The notes below the pieces were generated by a model, which was not told the origin of the DNA, made no database searches, and worked only from the letters and a program-made list of their open reading frames with translations. The position numbers and the translations under genes were made by a program. A DNA stretch of 7,093 bases from an uncultured bacterium. Its GTDB lineage: Bacteria; Planctomycetota; Phycisphaerae; Phycisphaerales; SM1A02. Positions 1-6,223 of the stretch are shown here, one piece after another (the first letter of the stretch is position 1; each line of letters begins with the position of its first letter). The stretch spans positions 1 through 7,093 of the forward strand of contig CAIOTP010000156.1 in NCBI GenBank assembly GCA_903861235.1. Direction: 5' to 3'.

Positions 1-224
1 CGGAGCGCCAGAAGATCACGCTGAGCTCGTTCATCACTCCCGACGTCTCGGACTTCAACAACTACATGATCCTGACCCGCCTGGAGTGGTCCATGAAGAT
101 CGACTACATGAGCGGCCTGAGCCTGGTCGGCGGCCTCCGCGACCAGTATCAGAGCCCGGTCAAGGCCGCAGGATCCAACACCAACGACCTGCGCGTGTAC
201 CTGGGCTTCAAGCTCGACATCTGA
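1..224 (+). CDS. C-terminal end of a putative outer-membrane beta-barrel protein (DUF481-like), partial
   Basis: Only the last 73 codons are present (frame from position 3, TGA at 222-224); the start lies outside the window. The visible peptide has alternating polar/hydrophobic stretches separated by short polar turns: a MILTRLEWSMKIDYM strand, an LSLVGGLRDQYQS strand, and a terminal strand, DLRVYLGFKLDI, that runs to the stop. This is the pattern of the last strands of an outer-membrane beta-barrel, and the spacing resembles the C-terminus of DUF481-type barrels. The last residue is Ile rather than the usual Phe/Tyr/Trp. It ends 21 bases before mscL on the same strand, so co-transcription is plausible. 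The family name is inference from a short fragment; the reading frame and stop are clear. Confidence 0.55.
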   Translation, partial: ERQKITLSSFITPDVSDFNNYMILTRLEWSMKIDYMSGLSLVGGLRDQYQSPVKAAGSNTNDLRVYLGFKLDI

Positions 225-234
225 TCCCCGAACC

Positions 235-240
235 GGAGAA
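235..240 (+). promoter_or_regulatory. Ribosome binding site of mscL
   Basis: GGAGAA lies 5 bases before the ATG at 246, an ordinary Shine-Dalgarno distance. It fixes the mscL start and contrasts with the SD-less starts of the OPT, DNA methyltransferase and SAM methyltransferase genes in the same window. Confidence 0.75.
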
Positions 241-245
241 CTTCC

Positions 246-620
246 ATGAAGATCATCGACGAATTCAAGGCCTTCGCCGTCAAGGGCAACGCGCTCGACC
301 TGGCCGTGGGCGTGATCATCGGCGCCGCCTTCGGCAAGATCGTCAAGAGCATCGTGGACGACATCTTCAACCCGGTCATCGGCATGCTGATCGGCGGTGT
401 GGACCTGTCCAACATCAAGATCACCCTCAAGAAGGCCGTCGAGGCGGACGCGGCGAACAACGTGGCCGCGAGCCCCGAGGTCGCCGTGCGGATCGGCACC
501 TTCCTGAACATGTGCATCGAGTTCCTGATCGTGGCCTGGGCGGTGTTCCTGCTCGTGAAGGCGATCAACCGGCTGGCCGAGAAGACCGGCGTGCCGCTGA
601 ACCAGCCGCCGAAGGCCTGA
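246..620 (+). CDS. mscL: Large-conductance mechanosensitive channel MscL, short C-terminus
   Basis: MscL forms a homopentameric inner-membrane pore that opens under membrane tension and releases solutes during hypo-osmotic shock. The 124-residue product starts with the amphipathic N-terminal helix (MKIIDEFKAFAVKGN). TM1 follows with DLAVGVIIGAAFGK at 18-31, which keeps the gate residues L19 and V23 in the same numbering as E. coli, then FNPVIGMLIGG at 41-51. A periplasmic loop spans about 52-80, and TM2 is at about 84-107 with FLIVAWAVFLLVKAINRL, near-identical in pattern to E. coli. After TM2 only about 14 residues remain, so the C-terminal helix that forms the cytoplasmic bundle (the LLTEIRDLL region in E. 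coli, 136 residues) is missing. The start is supported by the GGAGAA ribosome binding site. It is probably co-transcribed with the upstream barrel gene. The family call is certain. Confidence 0.97.
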   Translation: MKIIDEFKAFAVKGNALDLAVGVIIGAAFGKIVKSIVDDIFNPVIGMLIGGVDLSNIKITLKKAVEADAANNVAASPEVAVRIGTFLNMCIEFLIVAWAVFLLVKAINRLAEKTGVPLNQPPKA

Positions 621-664
621 GCCGGTCTCGACGGGCATGCCGGCGGCGGCGAGGTCGCGTCGCC
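621..664 (+). repeat. Two short inverted repeats after mscL (possible weak terminator)
   Basis: In the 69-base gap between mscL and the OPT gene, GCCGGT (621-626) can pair with GCCGGC (639-644) around a 12-base loop, with one G-T pair. GGCGA (648-652) can pair with TCGCC (660-664) around 7 bases. Neither is followed by a T-run, so intrinsic termination is not supported by the usual criterion, and in such GC-rich DNA stems of 5-6 bp arise by chance. Confidence 0.25.
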
Positions 665-677
665 ACGGGACAGCCCC

Positions 678-683
678 TATCTT
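678..683 (+). promoter_or_regulatory. -10-like element (TATCTT) for a leaderless OPT transcript
   Basis: TATCTT matches the TATAAT consensus at four of six positions (T1, A2, T3, T6). It is an AT-rich island in GC-rich DNA and ends 6 bases before the ATG at 690, the spacing expected if transcription begins at or next to the start codon. There is no Shine-Dalgarno sequence before that ATG. No convincing -35 hexamer is visible at 16-18 bases upstream. Confidence 0.5.
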
Positions 684-689
684 GCCCGC

Positions 690-2909
690 ATGCCACTTCC
701 CCACCTGACGGATGAACAGGTCCGCACCTGGACGCGCGAGCAGAAGGACCGCTGGTGGCTGGAGAACGTTTACCGCGGGAACATGCCGCAGCTCACGCTG
801 CGCGCCGCCCTGACCGGATTCTTGGTGGGCGGCGTGCTGAGCGCCACCAACCTCTACATCGGCGCCAAGACCGGCTGGACGCTCGGCGTGGGCGTGACCA
901 GCGTGATCATCAGCTTCGTGGTGTTCCGCGCCATCTCGCGCCTCGGGATCGTCAAGGACCTCACCATCCTGGAGAACAACGCGGTGCAGTCCATCGCCAC
1001 CGCCGCCGGCTACATGACCGGCCCGCTGATCTCCGCCCTGATGGCGTACATGTTCATCACCAACAAGCCCATGGCCATGCATCAGATGGTGCTCTGGAAC
1101 ATCCTGGCCAGCATCCTGGGCGTGCTGGTCGCGTTTCCCATGAAGCGGCGCTTCATCAACGACGAGCAGCAGCCCTTCCCCGAGGGCCGCGCCGCAGCCG
1201 TGGTGCTGGATTCGCTCTATCCGGACGCGCCCCGCGGCGGCACCCTGCACATGAAGGACAACATGCCGGTGCAGCATCCGCCGGCAGCGCGAGACGGAGG
1301 CGTGGACATGGGCGTGTTCAAGGCCAAGGCCCTGGCCTGGGCCGCGGCCGCAGGTGCCGTGCTGCAGATGCTGGTGGCCAGCGGCTACATGGCCATGCTG
1401 CAGATCCGGCTCCTGGGAACGGCGAGGGCCAAGGAATCCCTCTGGAAGCTGCCAGAGCGGCTGGACGAGTGGGTGCACCACAAGCTGTCCAACCTGGGGT
1501 GGTCGCTCAGCACCAGGATCAACGGGCTTTCCCTGGAACAGCTGGGCGTGACCGTGGCCTTCGACCTGAGCATGATCGGTGCGGGCGGCCTCATGGGCAT
1601 GCGGATCGCCAACAGCCTGGTGCTGGGCATGCTGGCGAACTTCGTCGTCATCGCCCCGCTCATGATCCAGGCAGGTGAGATCGTCCCGAAGAACCTGGCC
1701 CAGATCGTGCAGTCCGGCGGCGGCTACGACATGTCGGCCGCCATCTTCGGTCGACCTCACCTGACCAACAGCTGGTGTCTGTGGTGGGGCGTCGCCATGA
1801 TGGTCACCGCCAGCATGGTGGGCCTGTTCGCCAAGCCCAAGGTGCTGCTGTCGGCGTTCGGCGGGCTCCTCAGCTTCGGCGGCCGCAAGGCCCGGACCGA
1901 GGACTGCGTCCGCCACATCGAGCTGCCGCTCTCCTGGAGCTTCGTGGGCATCCCGGTGTTCAGCGCCATCATCATCGGACTCAACTGGTGGTGGTTCGGC
2001 GTCAATCCCTGGCTCGGGACGCTCTCCATCCCCTTGATCATCGTGCTCACACTGATCGCGGCCAACGCCACCGCGCTCACCAGCACCACACCCACGGGCA
2101 GCCTCTCCAAGATCACGCAGTTCACCTTCGGCGCCATGCAGCCCACCAACCCGGCCACCAATCTGATGACCGCGGGTGTGACCACCGAGGTGGCCAGCAA
2201 CGCCAGCAACCTGCTCATGGACATCAAGCCCGGCTACATGCTGGGTGCCAAGCCCCGGCAGCAGGCCTGGGGGCACTGCATCGGCATCTTCGCCGGTGCG
2301 CTGGCCAGCACGCCGCTGTTCTATCTGCTGTTCCTGAACAAGTGGACTCCCGAGGGACCGTCCATCGAGACCACCATCACCGACGCCTGGGCCGTGCCCG
2401 GCGCCATCCAGTGGGCCGCGATCAGCAAGGTGATCGAGGGCATGGGCAAGGCCGGCGAAATGACCTCCACGATCGTCACCGGCCCCGACGGCATCGCCAA
2501 GTTGTGGGGCGTGCTTCCCGTATCGGCAGCCTGGGCCATGCTGGCCGGCGCCATCCTGGCGCTGATCCTGGAGGTCGTCCGGATCGCCAGGCGGGGTCGC
2601 TTCCCCATTTCCGCCGTGGCCATCGGCCTGGGGGTGGTGCTGCCGCCCGAAAGCACCATCATGATGTGGCTGGGCGCGGCCCTGTTCACGTTCTTCGAGC
2701 GGAAGTACCACGAGCGCGTGGGCGAGTTCGGCCACCGCCTCTGGGTCGAGTCCAAGGAGGCCGTCTGCGCCGGCCTCATCGCAGGCTGGGCGCTTCTGGG
2801 CATCGGCGACGGCATCATCGCGGCCGTCACGGATTTCCCCGAGACCGAAGCCCAGGTCGCCAAGCTGGTGAAGGCCGCGGAGAACGCCGAGCCGGCCGCC
2901 AAGCCCTGA
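690..2909 (+). CDS. OPT-family transporter (prokaryotic oligopeptide/metal-chelate type)
   Basis: This 739-residue polytopic inner-membrane protein belongs to the OPT superfamily, which couples import of small peptides or metal chelates to the proton gradient; the substrate cannot be told from sequence. A cytoplasmic N-terminus (1-35, with KDRWWLENVYRG at 19-30) is followed by a dense series of membrane segments, roughly at 38-58, 64-83, 108-124, 133-150, 213-238, 286-325, 362-381, 415-432, 440-465, 528-548, 610-630, 638-667 and 692-713. Family signatures include ENNAVQSIA (95-103), EQQPFPEGRAAA (159-170), TSTTPTGSLSKITQ (464-477), PTNPATNLMTAGVT (485-498), MDIKPGYMLGAKPRQ (510-524) and the late GLGVVLPPEST (646-656). 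The length is typical of the family and the frame is intact. The ATG at 690 fits the N-terminal motif and has a -10-like TATCTT just upstream instead of a ribosome binding site. It ends 3 bases from the convergent Na/Pi gene. Confidence 0.93.
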   Translation: MPLPHLTDEQVRTWTREQKDRWWLENVYRGNMPQLTLRAALTGFLVGGVLSATNLYIGAKTGWTLGVGVTSVIISFVVFRAISRLGIVKDLTILENNAVQSIATAAGYMTGPLISALMAYMFITNKPMAMHQMVLWNILASILGVLVAFPMKRRFINDEQQPFPEGRAAAVVLDSLYPDAPRGGTLHMKDNMPVQHPPAARDGGVDMGVFKAKALAWAAAAGAVLQMLVASGYMAMLQIRLLGTARAKESLWKLPERLDEWVHHKLSNLGWSLSTRINGLSLEQLGVTVAFDLSMIGAGGLMGMRIANSLVLGMLANFVVIAPLMIQAGEIVPKNLAQIVQSGGGYDMSAAIFGRPHLTNSWCLWWGVAMMVTASMVGLFAKPKVLLSAFGGLLSFGGRKARTEDCVRHIELPLSWSFVGIPVFSAIIIGLNWWWFGVNPWLGTLSIPLIIVLTLIAANATALTSTTPTGSLSKITQFTFGAMQPTNPATNLMTAGVTTEVASNASNLLMDIKPGYMLGAKPRQQAWGHCIGIFAGALASTPLFYLLFLNKWTPEGPSIETTITDAWAVPGAIQWAAISKVIEGMGKAGEMTSTIVTGPDGIAKLWGVLPVSAAWAMLAGAILALILEVVRIARRGRFPISAVAIGLGVVLPPESTIMMWLGAALFTFFERKYHERVGEFGHRLWVESKEAVCAGLIAGWALLGIGDGIIAAVTDFPETEAQVAKLVKAAENAEPAAKP

Positions 2910-2916
2910 GCCTCAG
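2906..2916. repeat. 11-bp palindrome holding both convergent stop codons
   Basis: CTGAG (2906-2910), one base, CTCAG (2912-2916). Read on either strand it gives CTGAG, and each gene's TGA stop lies in its own half (2907-2909 on +, 2915-2913 on -). Only 3 bases separate the two coding regions and there is no T-run on either side, so no conventional bidirectional terminator fits between the genes. Confidence 0.6.
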
Positions 2917-4553
2917 TCCGCGGATTCCTCCGCCAGGGCCGCGTCGTCGTCCGCATCGCGCGCGGTGATGGCCACGTCCAGGTCGCTCACCAGCCGCCAG
3001 GCGTGCTCGACCAGCGTGTCGATCGCTCGCATCGCGTCCAGGTGGGCGTTGGCGTCGCCCACGCTCACCTTGCCCTCGCCGGTCGCCTCGAGCGTGCCCA
3101 GACGCGCGGCCTGACGCCGCCGCCCCGCCTCGCGCACCAGCTTGCGCATGGCGGCGCTCGGAGCCTCGCCCTTGGGGGCCTCCAGCCAGGTGGCCGCGGC
3201 CAGCACGCCCGCGCTCGCCCGCTCCACGAAGTCATGGAAGCTGCTGTGGGGATTGGGCGGTGGCTTCAGGTCGTCCCGCTGCAGCAGCCGGCGGATCGCC
3301 TTCACATGCTCGAGCGCCTGAAGGCTGGCCACCTGCCGCTCCATGTCGTGGGTGGACAGGCCCTCGGTGCCCGCGGTGGACGCGGCCACACGCAGCGAAC
3401 GGCCTGCATTGCGCAGGTCGTCCAGAAGCGCGGTCGCCGGCGCCGACTGTCCGTGCATGCGGGCGTCCGCGGCCCGCAGCGCCACCGCACCCATGGCCGC
3501 CACGCCGCGGCGCAGGCCTTCCAGCACCACCGTGGGCACGCCACCACCGATCTCGTCGATGTGCCGCAGCAGTGCAGGTCCACGATCGGGCACCCAGGCC
3601 ACCAGCAGCCGCGAAAGCGGCCGGGCCAGCAGGCATCCGGCCACCGCGCCCAGCACCGTGAAGGACGTGTGGAACACCGCCAGCGAGATGGCGCCGTTGC
3701 CGCCACCCCACCGCTGAGCGAGCGTCTCCAGCAGCTGGAGCGTTGGCAGAGCCACCAGAGCCGCCACCACCGAGATGCAGATCCACGCCACACCCACGCG
3801 GGCGCCGGCCGCACGCGAGAACGGAACCACCAGCAGCGCGGTGCTGGTGGTGCCCACGCTCGCACCCACCACGAACGGTGCGGCCACGCGAAAGCTCACG
3901 CCTCCCTCCACCAGCGCACTCATGGCGATGGCGATCGGCGCGGCGCTCGACTGCATGATGGTGGCCGCCAGCGCTCCGGCGGCCAGAAGGGCCAGCTCCG
4001 AACCCAGTCCGCTGCCCGAGGCGTCCATCAGCCCGAGCGACGTCACCAGCGGCGCCATGACCGGGCGCAGCAGGTTCAGCCCCGCCAGCAGCAGCCCGAA
4101 TCCGGCCATGAATCCGCCCGCGTCGCTCACCCGACCGCGGCCCAGAAACCGCAGCAGCGCGCCCACCAGAAGCATGGGCATGAACCACGGGAACCAGGCC
4201 CGGCCCACGCCGGTCAGCGCCACGAGCCACGAGGTGCTGGTGGTCCCCACGGTGGCACCCGCCACGATGCCGATGGCCGCCACCAGCGAGACCAGGCCCG
4301 CGGCGGCGAAGCCCATGGTGGCCATGATCGTGGCGCTGCTCGCCTGCATGGCCACGGTCATGGCCACGCCCAGCGCGAGTCCCGCCCACGGGCCGCCCAC
4401 CGTGCGCTGCAGGCGTGCTCGCAGCGCCTCGCCGCTGAGCTGCCGCAGCGATTCGGTCATCAGGCTCATGCCCAGCAGGAAGGCCCCCACGCCTCCGGCC
4501 GCCTGCGCGGCGTCGCTCCAGGGCGTCGCCGAGGCTTGCGCCAGCGTGATCAT
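2913..4553 (-). CDS. Na+/phosphate symporter-like protein with PhoU-like C-terminal region
   Basis: The 546-residue protein belongs to the Na/Pi cotransporter (NptA/YjbB) family, inner-membrane carriers that couple phosphate to sodium. It shows the family's duplicated core. Repeat 1 runs from GVGAFLLGMSLMTESLRQLSG (21-41) through QASSAT (70-75) to GATVGTTST (99-107). Repeat 2 has QSSAAP (201-206) and GASVGTTST (230-238), then FHTSFTVLGAVAG (294-306). Residues about 325-546 are soluble and helix-rich with many charged residues, the position and character of the PhoU-like tail found in this family. Both Q-S motifs depart from the usual QSSSAT. The ATG at 4553-4551 overlaps the stop of the upstream DNA methyltransferase as ATGA, and GGAG (4557-4554) abuts the ATG directly, too close for a normal ribosome binding site, so reinitiation after the methyltransferase is likely. 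The same frame stays open to about 5513, but that extension is an Arg/Gly/Ala-rich shadow. Export rather than import of phosphate is possible. Confidence 0.9.
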   Translation of the reverse strand: MITLAQASATPWSDAAQAAGGVGAFLLGMSLMTESLRQLSGEALRARLQRTVGGPWAGLALGVAMTVAMQASSATIMATMGFAAAGLVSLVAAIGIVAGATVGTTSTSWLVALTGVGRAWFPWFMPMLLVGALLRFLGRGRVSDAGGFMAGFGLLLAGLNLLRPVMAPLVTSLGLMDASGSGLGSELALLAAGALAATIMQSSAAPIAIAMSALVEGGVSFRVAAPFVVGASVGTTSTALLVVPFSRAAGARVGVAWICISVVAALVALPTLQLLETLAQRWGGGNGAISLAVFHTSFTVLGAVAGCLLARPLSRLLVAWVPDRGPALLRHIDEIGGGVPTVVLEGLRRGVAAMGAVALRAADARMHGQSAPATALLDDLRNAGRSLRVAASTAGTEGLSTHDMERQVASLQALEHVKAIRRLLQRDDLKPPPNPHSSFHDFVERASAGVLAAATWLEAPKGEAPSAAMRKLVREAGRRRQAARLGTLEATGEGKVSVGDANAHLDAMRAIDTLVEHAWRLVSDLDVAITARDADDDAALAEESAD

Positions 4554-6223
4554 CTCCGGAAGGTACCCCACGCCAGGGGTTGCCACCAGCGTGCCAGCGC
4601 CTCGCGTCGGTCGGCAGGAACGGCGTAGGCGTCGGCGCTGGCCTCGGCGAAGGCGCTCATGGCCTGCATGCGGCCGCGGTCGTCCGCGGCGAGCCGGAAG
4701 CGCTGCAGCCACTCGGCCGACCGCTTCCACGCGACGACTCCCACCGGAAGCGGGAGCTCCAGCACCTGACGCGCGCTCAGCTTGATGGCCTTGGGCGAGA
4801 GCCCCGCACCCGCGTGCCGCCACCACGCCACCGCACTGCACGCCGGCGAGAGCACCGCCGCCGCCAGCAGCCAGAGCTCGGCGGCATCGTGGGGCAGAAG
4901 CCGGATCACGGGCACCCCCGGCGCCAGCTCGCCGAAGGGATCGACCACCGCCTCGATCACCGGCGTCTGGGTGGCCACCAGGATCTTGGGATGGAGCGCA
5001 TCGCTCAGCCAGCCTCGCATGACCGGCCGCGAGAGCAGCGCCGGCACACGCGCCGCAGGGTGCTGGAAACTGCGGCCCAGCAGCCGCGCCGGACGTTCGC
5101 CCCAGTGGGAGCAGTTCCAGCCGATCAGTCCGGTGGTCAGCACGGGCAGCCGGTCCATGCGGGAGGCTCCGCGATCGATCGCGGCGGTGCGCGGCCGCAA
5201 CGCGTTCAGCCCGCGTCCGGCATGCCGATCGTCGCAGAGGGTGCCTCGCATGCCATAGAACTGGTCCCGAAAGTCCGCTGTGGCGCTCGCCAGGTCCCCC
5301 ACCACGCCTGCGTGCACCGGCTCGAGCGCCGGCACCCCGGCACCGGCCGCCGCCGCCGCGCTCCATCGCCCCCTCCAGACGGCCCAGGGCAGCGCCGTGG
5401 TGACCTGGCCCTCCATGCCCAGGGGTGTCTGCCCCTGCCCACCGCTCCTTCGCACCAGCGTCAGCGCCGCCACTCGCGTGCCCGCGTCGAACACGAACCG
5501 GTCGTCCATCCACACACCGGCCAGTTCCGCCAGTTCGCTCACCGCGCGCCGCACAGGCTCCGCACTGGCCACGGCCAGCATGGATCGCGGCAGCACCACG
5601 CAGGCACGACCACCCGCCCGCAGGGACCGGGCGATCAGCAGCAGGAACGCGGCCGCGGGGTCCGCGTAGCCCCCCACCGCCTCGCCGAAGCGCTTCCGCC
5701 AGCGTGACGCCGTGGCACGGTCGATGGTGGTGCCCTTCTTCAACTGGCCCAGGAAGGGAGGGTTGGCCACCACCGCGTCAGCCTGCAGCCATCGGGGCGT
5801 CACGGCCGTGGCGTCCGCCACACGGATGTTCGCCCGGACCACGCGTTCGATCGCCGGACCGCCACCGAGCAGCGACGCGAGGCGTGTCCGGGCCACCTCG
5901 GCGGTCTCCCGGTCGATCTCCACGCCACGAAGGGATCTGGCCACGGCCAGCGGATGCCGACCCTTGGCCAGCAGCGTCTTCGCCGCGGCCACCAGCAGAT
6001 TGCCGGTGCCGCATGCGGGATCGAGCACGCTCGGCACGCCGCGGCGATCCCGCGACCACGGCGCCAGCGCCGCTTCCGCCACACGCTGCGCCAGTTCGGG
6101 TGGCGTCATGAAGGCGCCCCGACGCCGTCGAAGCTCGGGATCGCGCCGCAGCGTCTCCTCGTGCGCCTCGCCCAACCATGCCAGGTCGCCGCCGGCGCCC
6201 GCTTTCGCTACCGTTCGACCCAT
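4550..6223 (-). CDS. N6-adenine DNA methyltransferase, gamma class with TaqI-like target recognition region (orphan)
   Basis: The predicted 557-residue enzyme transfers methyl from SAM to the N6 of adenine in a specific DNA sequence. Visible motifs in order: RRRRGAFMTPPELAQRV (32-48, motif X type), SAM-binding VLDPACGTGN (66-75, motif I), GVEIDR (100-105, acidic ribose contact E102), ADA (136-138, motif III), catalytic NPPF (154-157, motif IV) and RACVVLPRSML (206-216). This order, with recognition sequence at the C-terminus, is the gamma class, as in M.TaqI. Residues about 364-493 (GLIGWN, HPKILVATQT, DPFGEL, LSPKAIKLSARQVLELPLP) resemble the TaqI C-terminal specificity domain. Residues about 260-360 are not recognised. 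There is no nuclease domain (only about 35 residues precede motif X), and no restriction gene is in the window. The ATG at 6223 gives a full motif X; the first other in-frame option is TTG at 6175. No Shine-Dalgarno sequence is present. It overlaps the Na/Pi gene by 4 bases. Confidence 0.88.
   Translation of the reverse strand: MGRTVAKAGAGGDLAWLGEAHEETLRRDPELRRRRGAFMTPPELAQRVAEAALAPWSRDRRGVPSVLDPACGTGNLLVAAAKTLLAKGRHPLAVARSLRGVEIDRETAEVARTRLASLLGGGPAIERVVRANIRVADATAVTPRWLQADAVVANPPFLGQLKKGTTIDRATASRWRKRFGEAVGGYADPAAAFLLLIARSLRAGGRACVVLPRSMLAVASAEPVRRAVSELAELAGVWMDDRFVFDAGTRVAALTLVRRSGGQGQTPLGMEGQVTTALPWAVWRGRWSAAAAAGAGVPALEPVHAGVVGDLASATADFRDQFYGMRGTLCDDRHAGRGLNALRPRTAAIDRGASRMDRLPVLTTGLIGWNCSHWGERPARLLGRSFQHPAARVPALLSRPVMRGWLSDALHPKILVATQTPVIEAVVDPFGELAPGVPVIRLLPHDAAELWLLAAAVLSPACSAVAWWRHAGAGLSPKAIKLSARQVLELPLPVGVVAWKRSAEWLQRFRLAADDRGRMQAMSAFAEASADAYAVPADRREALARWWQPLAWGTFRR
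5169..5184. repeat. 16-bp perfect palindrome inside the DNA methyltransferase gene
   Basis: CCGCGATCGATCGCGG equals its own reverse complement and contains two GATC sites. It lies in the unrecognised middle region of the methyltransferase gene (around residues 347-352, AAIDRG). In DNA this GC-rich, perfect 16-bp palindromes are expected at a rate of a few tenths per window of this size, so it may be chance. Confidence 0.35.
6209..6214 (+). promoter_or_regulatory. -10-like element (TACCGT) for the SAM methyltransferase
   Basis: TACCGT fits TANNNT and ends 7 bases before the ATG at 6222, placing a transcription start at or next to the start codon. There is no Shine-Dalgarno sequence before this ATG. 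The element lies inside the 5' coding part of the divergent DNA methyltransferase. No clear -35 hexamer is visible. Confidence 0.42.

Noticed and set aside
652..658. AGGTCGC 19 bases before the -10-like element of the OPT gene, matched by the same 7-mer at 6183-6189 at identical spacing before TACCGT.
   Set aside because: Tempting as a shared -35 or activator site, but AGGTCG-type words are frequent in this GC-rich sequence, the word does not resemble a -35, and it is not at that spacing before the minus-strand TAGATT. Two instances are not enough.
1775..2968. 397-codon plus-strand open frame overlapping the OPT gene.
   Set aside because: His/Arg-rich shadow of the OPT reading frame with no recognisable motif.
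3003..4628. 541-codon plus-strand open frame opposite the Na/Pi gene.
   Set aside because: The translation is His/Arg/Gln/Gly-rich without any domain or membrane pattern, as expected for the complement of a GC-rich gene with G/C third positions.
4673..4690. Hairpin GCCGCGG / CCGCGGC with a 4-base loop inside the DNA methyltransferase gene.
   Set aside because: A 7-bp GC stem is expected by chance in this composition, it has no T-run, and it sits over ordinary coding sequence.
4554..5513. Minus-strand frame of the Na/Pi gene stays open 320 codons upstream, suggesting a fused 866-residue protein.
   Set aside because: The extension is low-complexity Arg/Gly/Ala-rich and lies antiphase to the clearly real DNA methyltransferase on the same strand. 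The family N-terminus begins at the ATG at 4553.
5712..6221. N-terminal extension of the SAM methyltransferase frame by 170 codons.
   Set aside because: It runs antisense to the motif-bearing part of the DNA methyltransferase, has Ser/Arg/Pro-rich composition, and the family N-terminus starts at the ATG at 6222.
4550..6223. Possibility that the DNA methyltransferase is part of a complete restriction, BREX or DISARM defence locus.
   Set aside because: No nuclease, helicase, phosphatase (PglZ), specificity subunit or other defence gene lies next to it. The neighbours are a transporter and a small methyltransferase.
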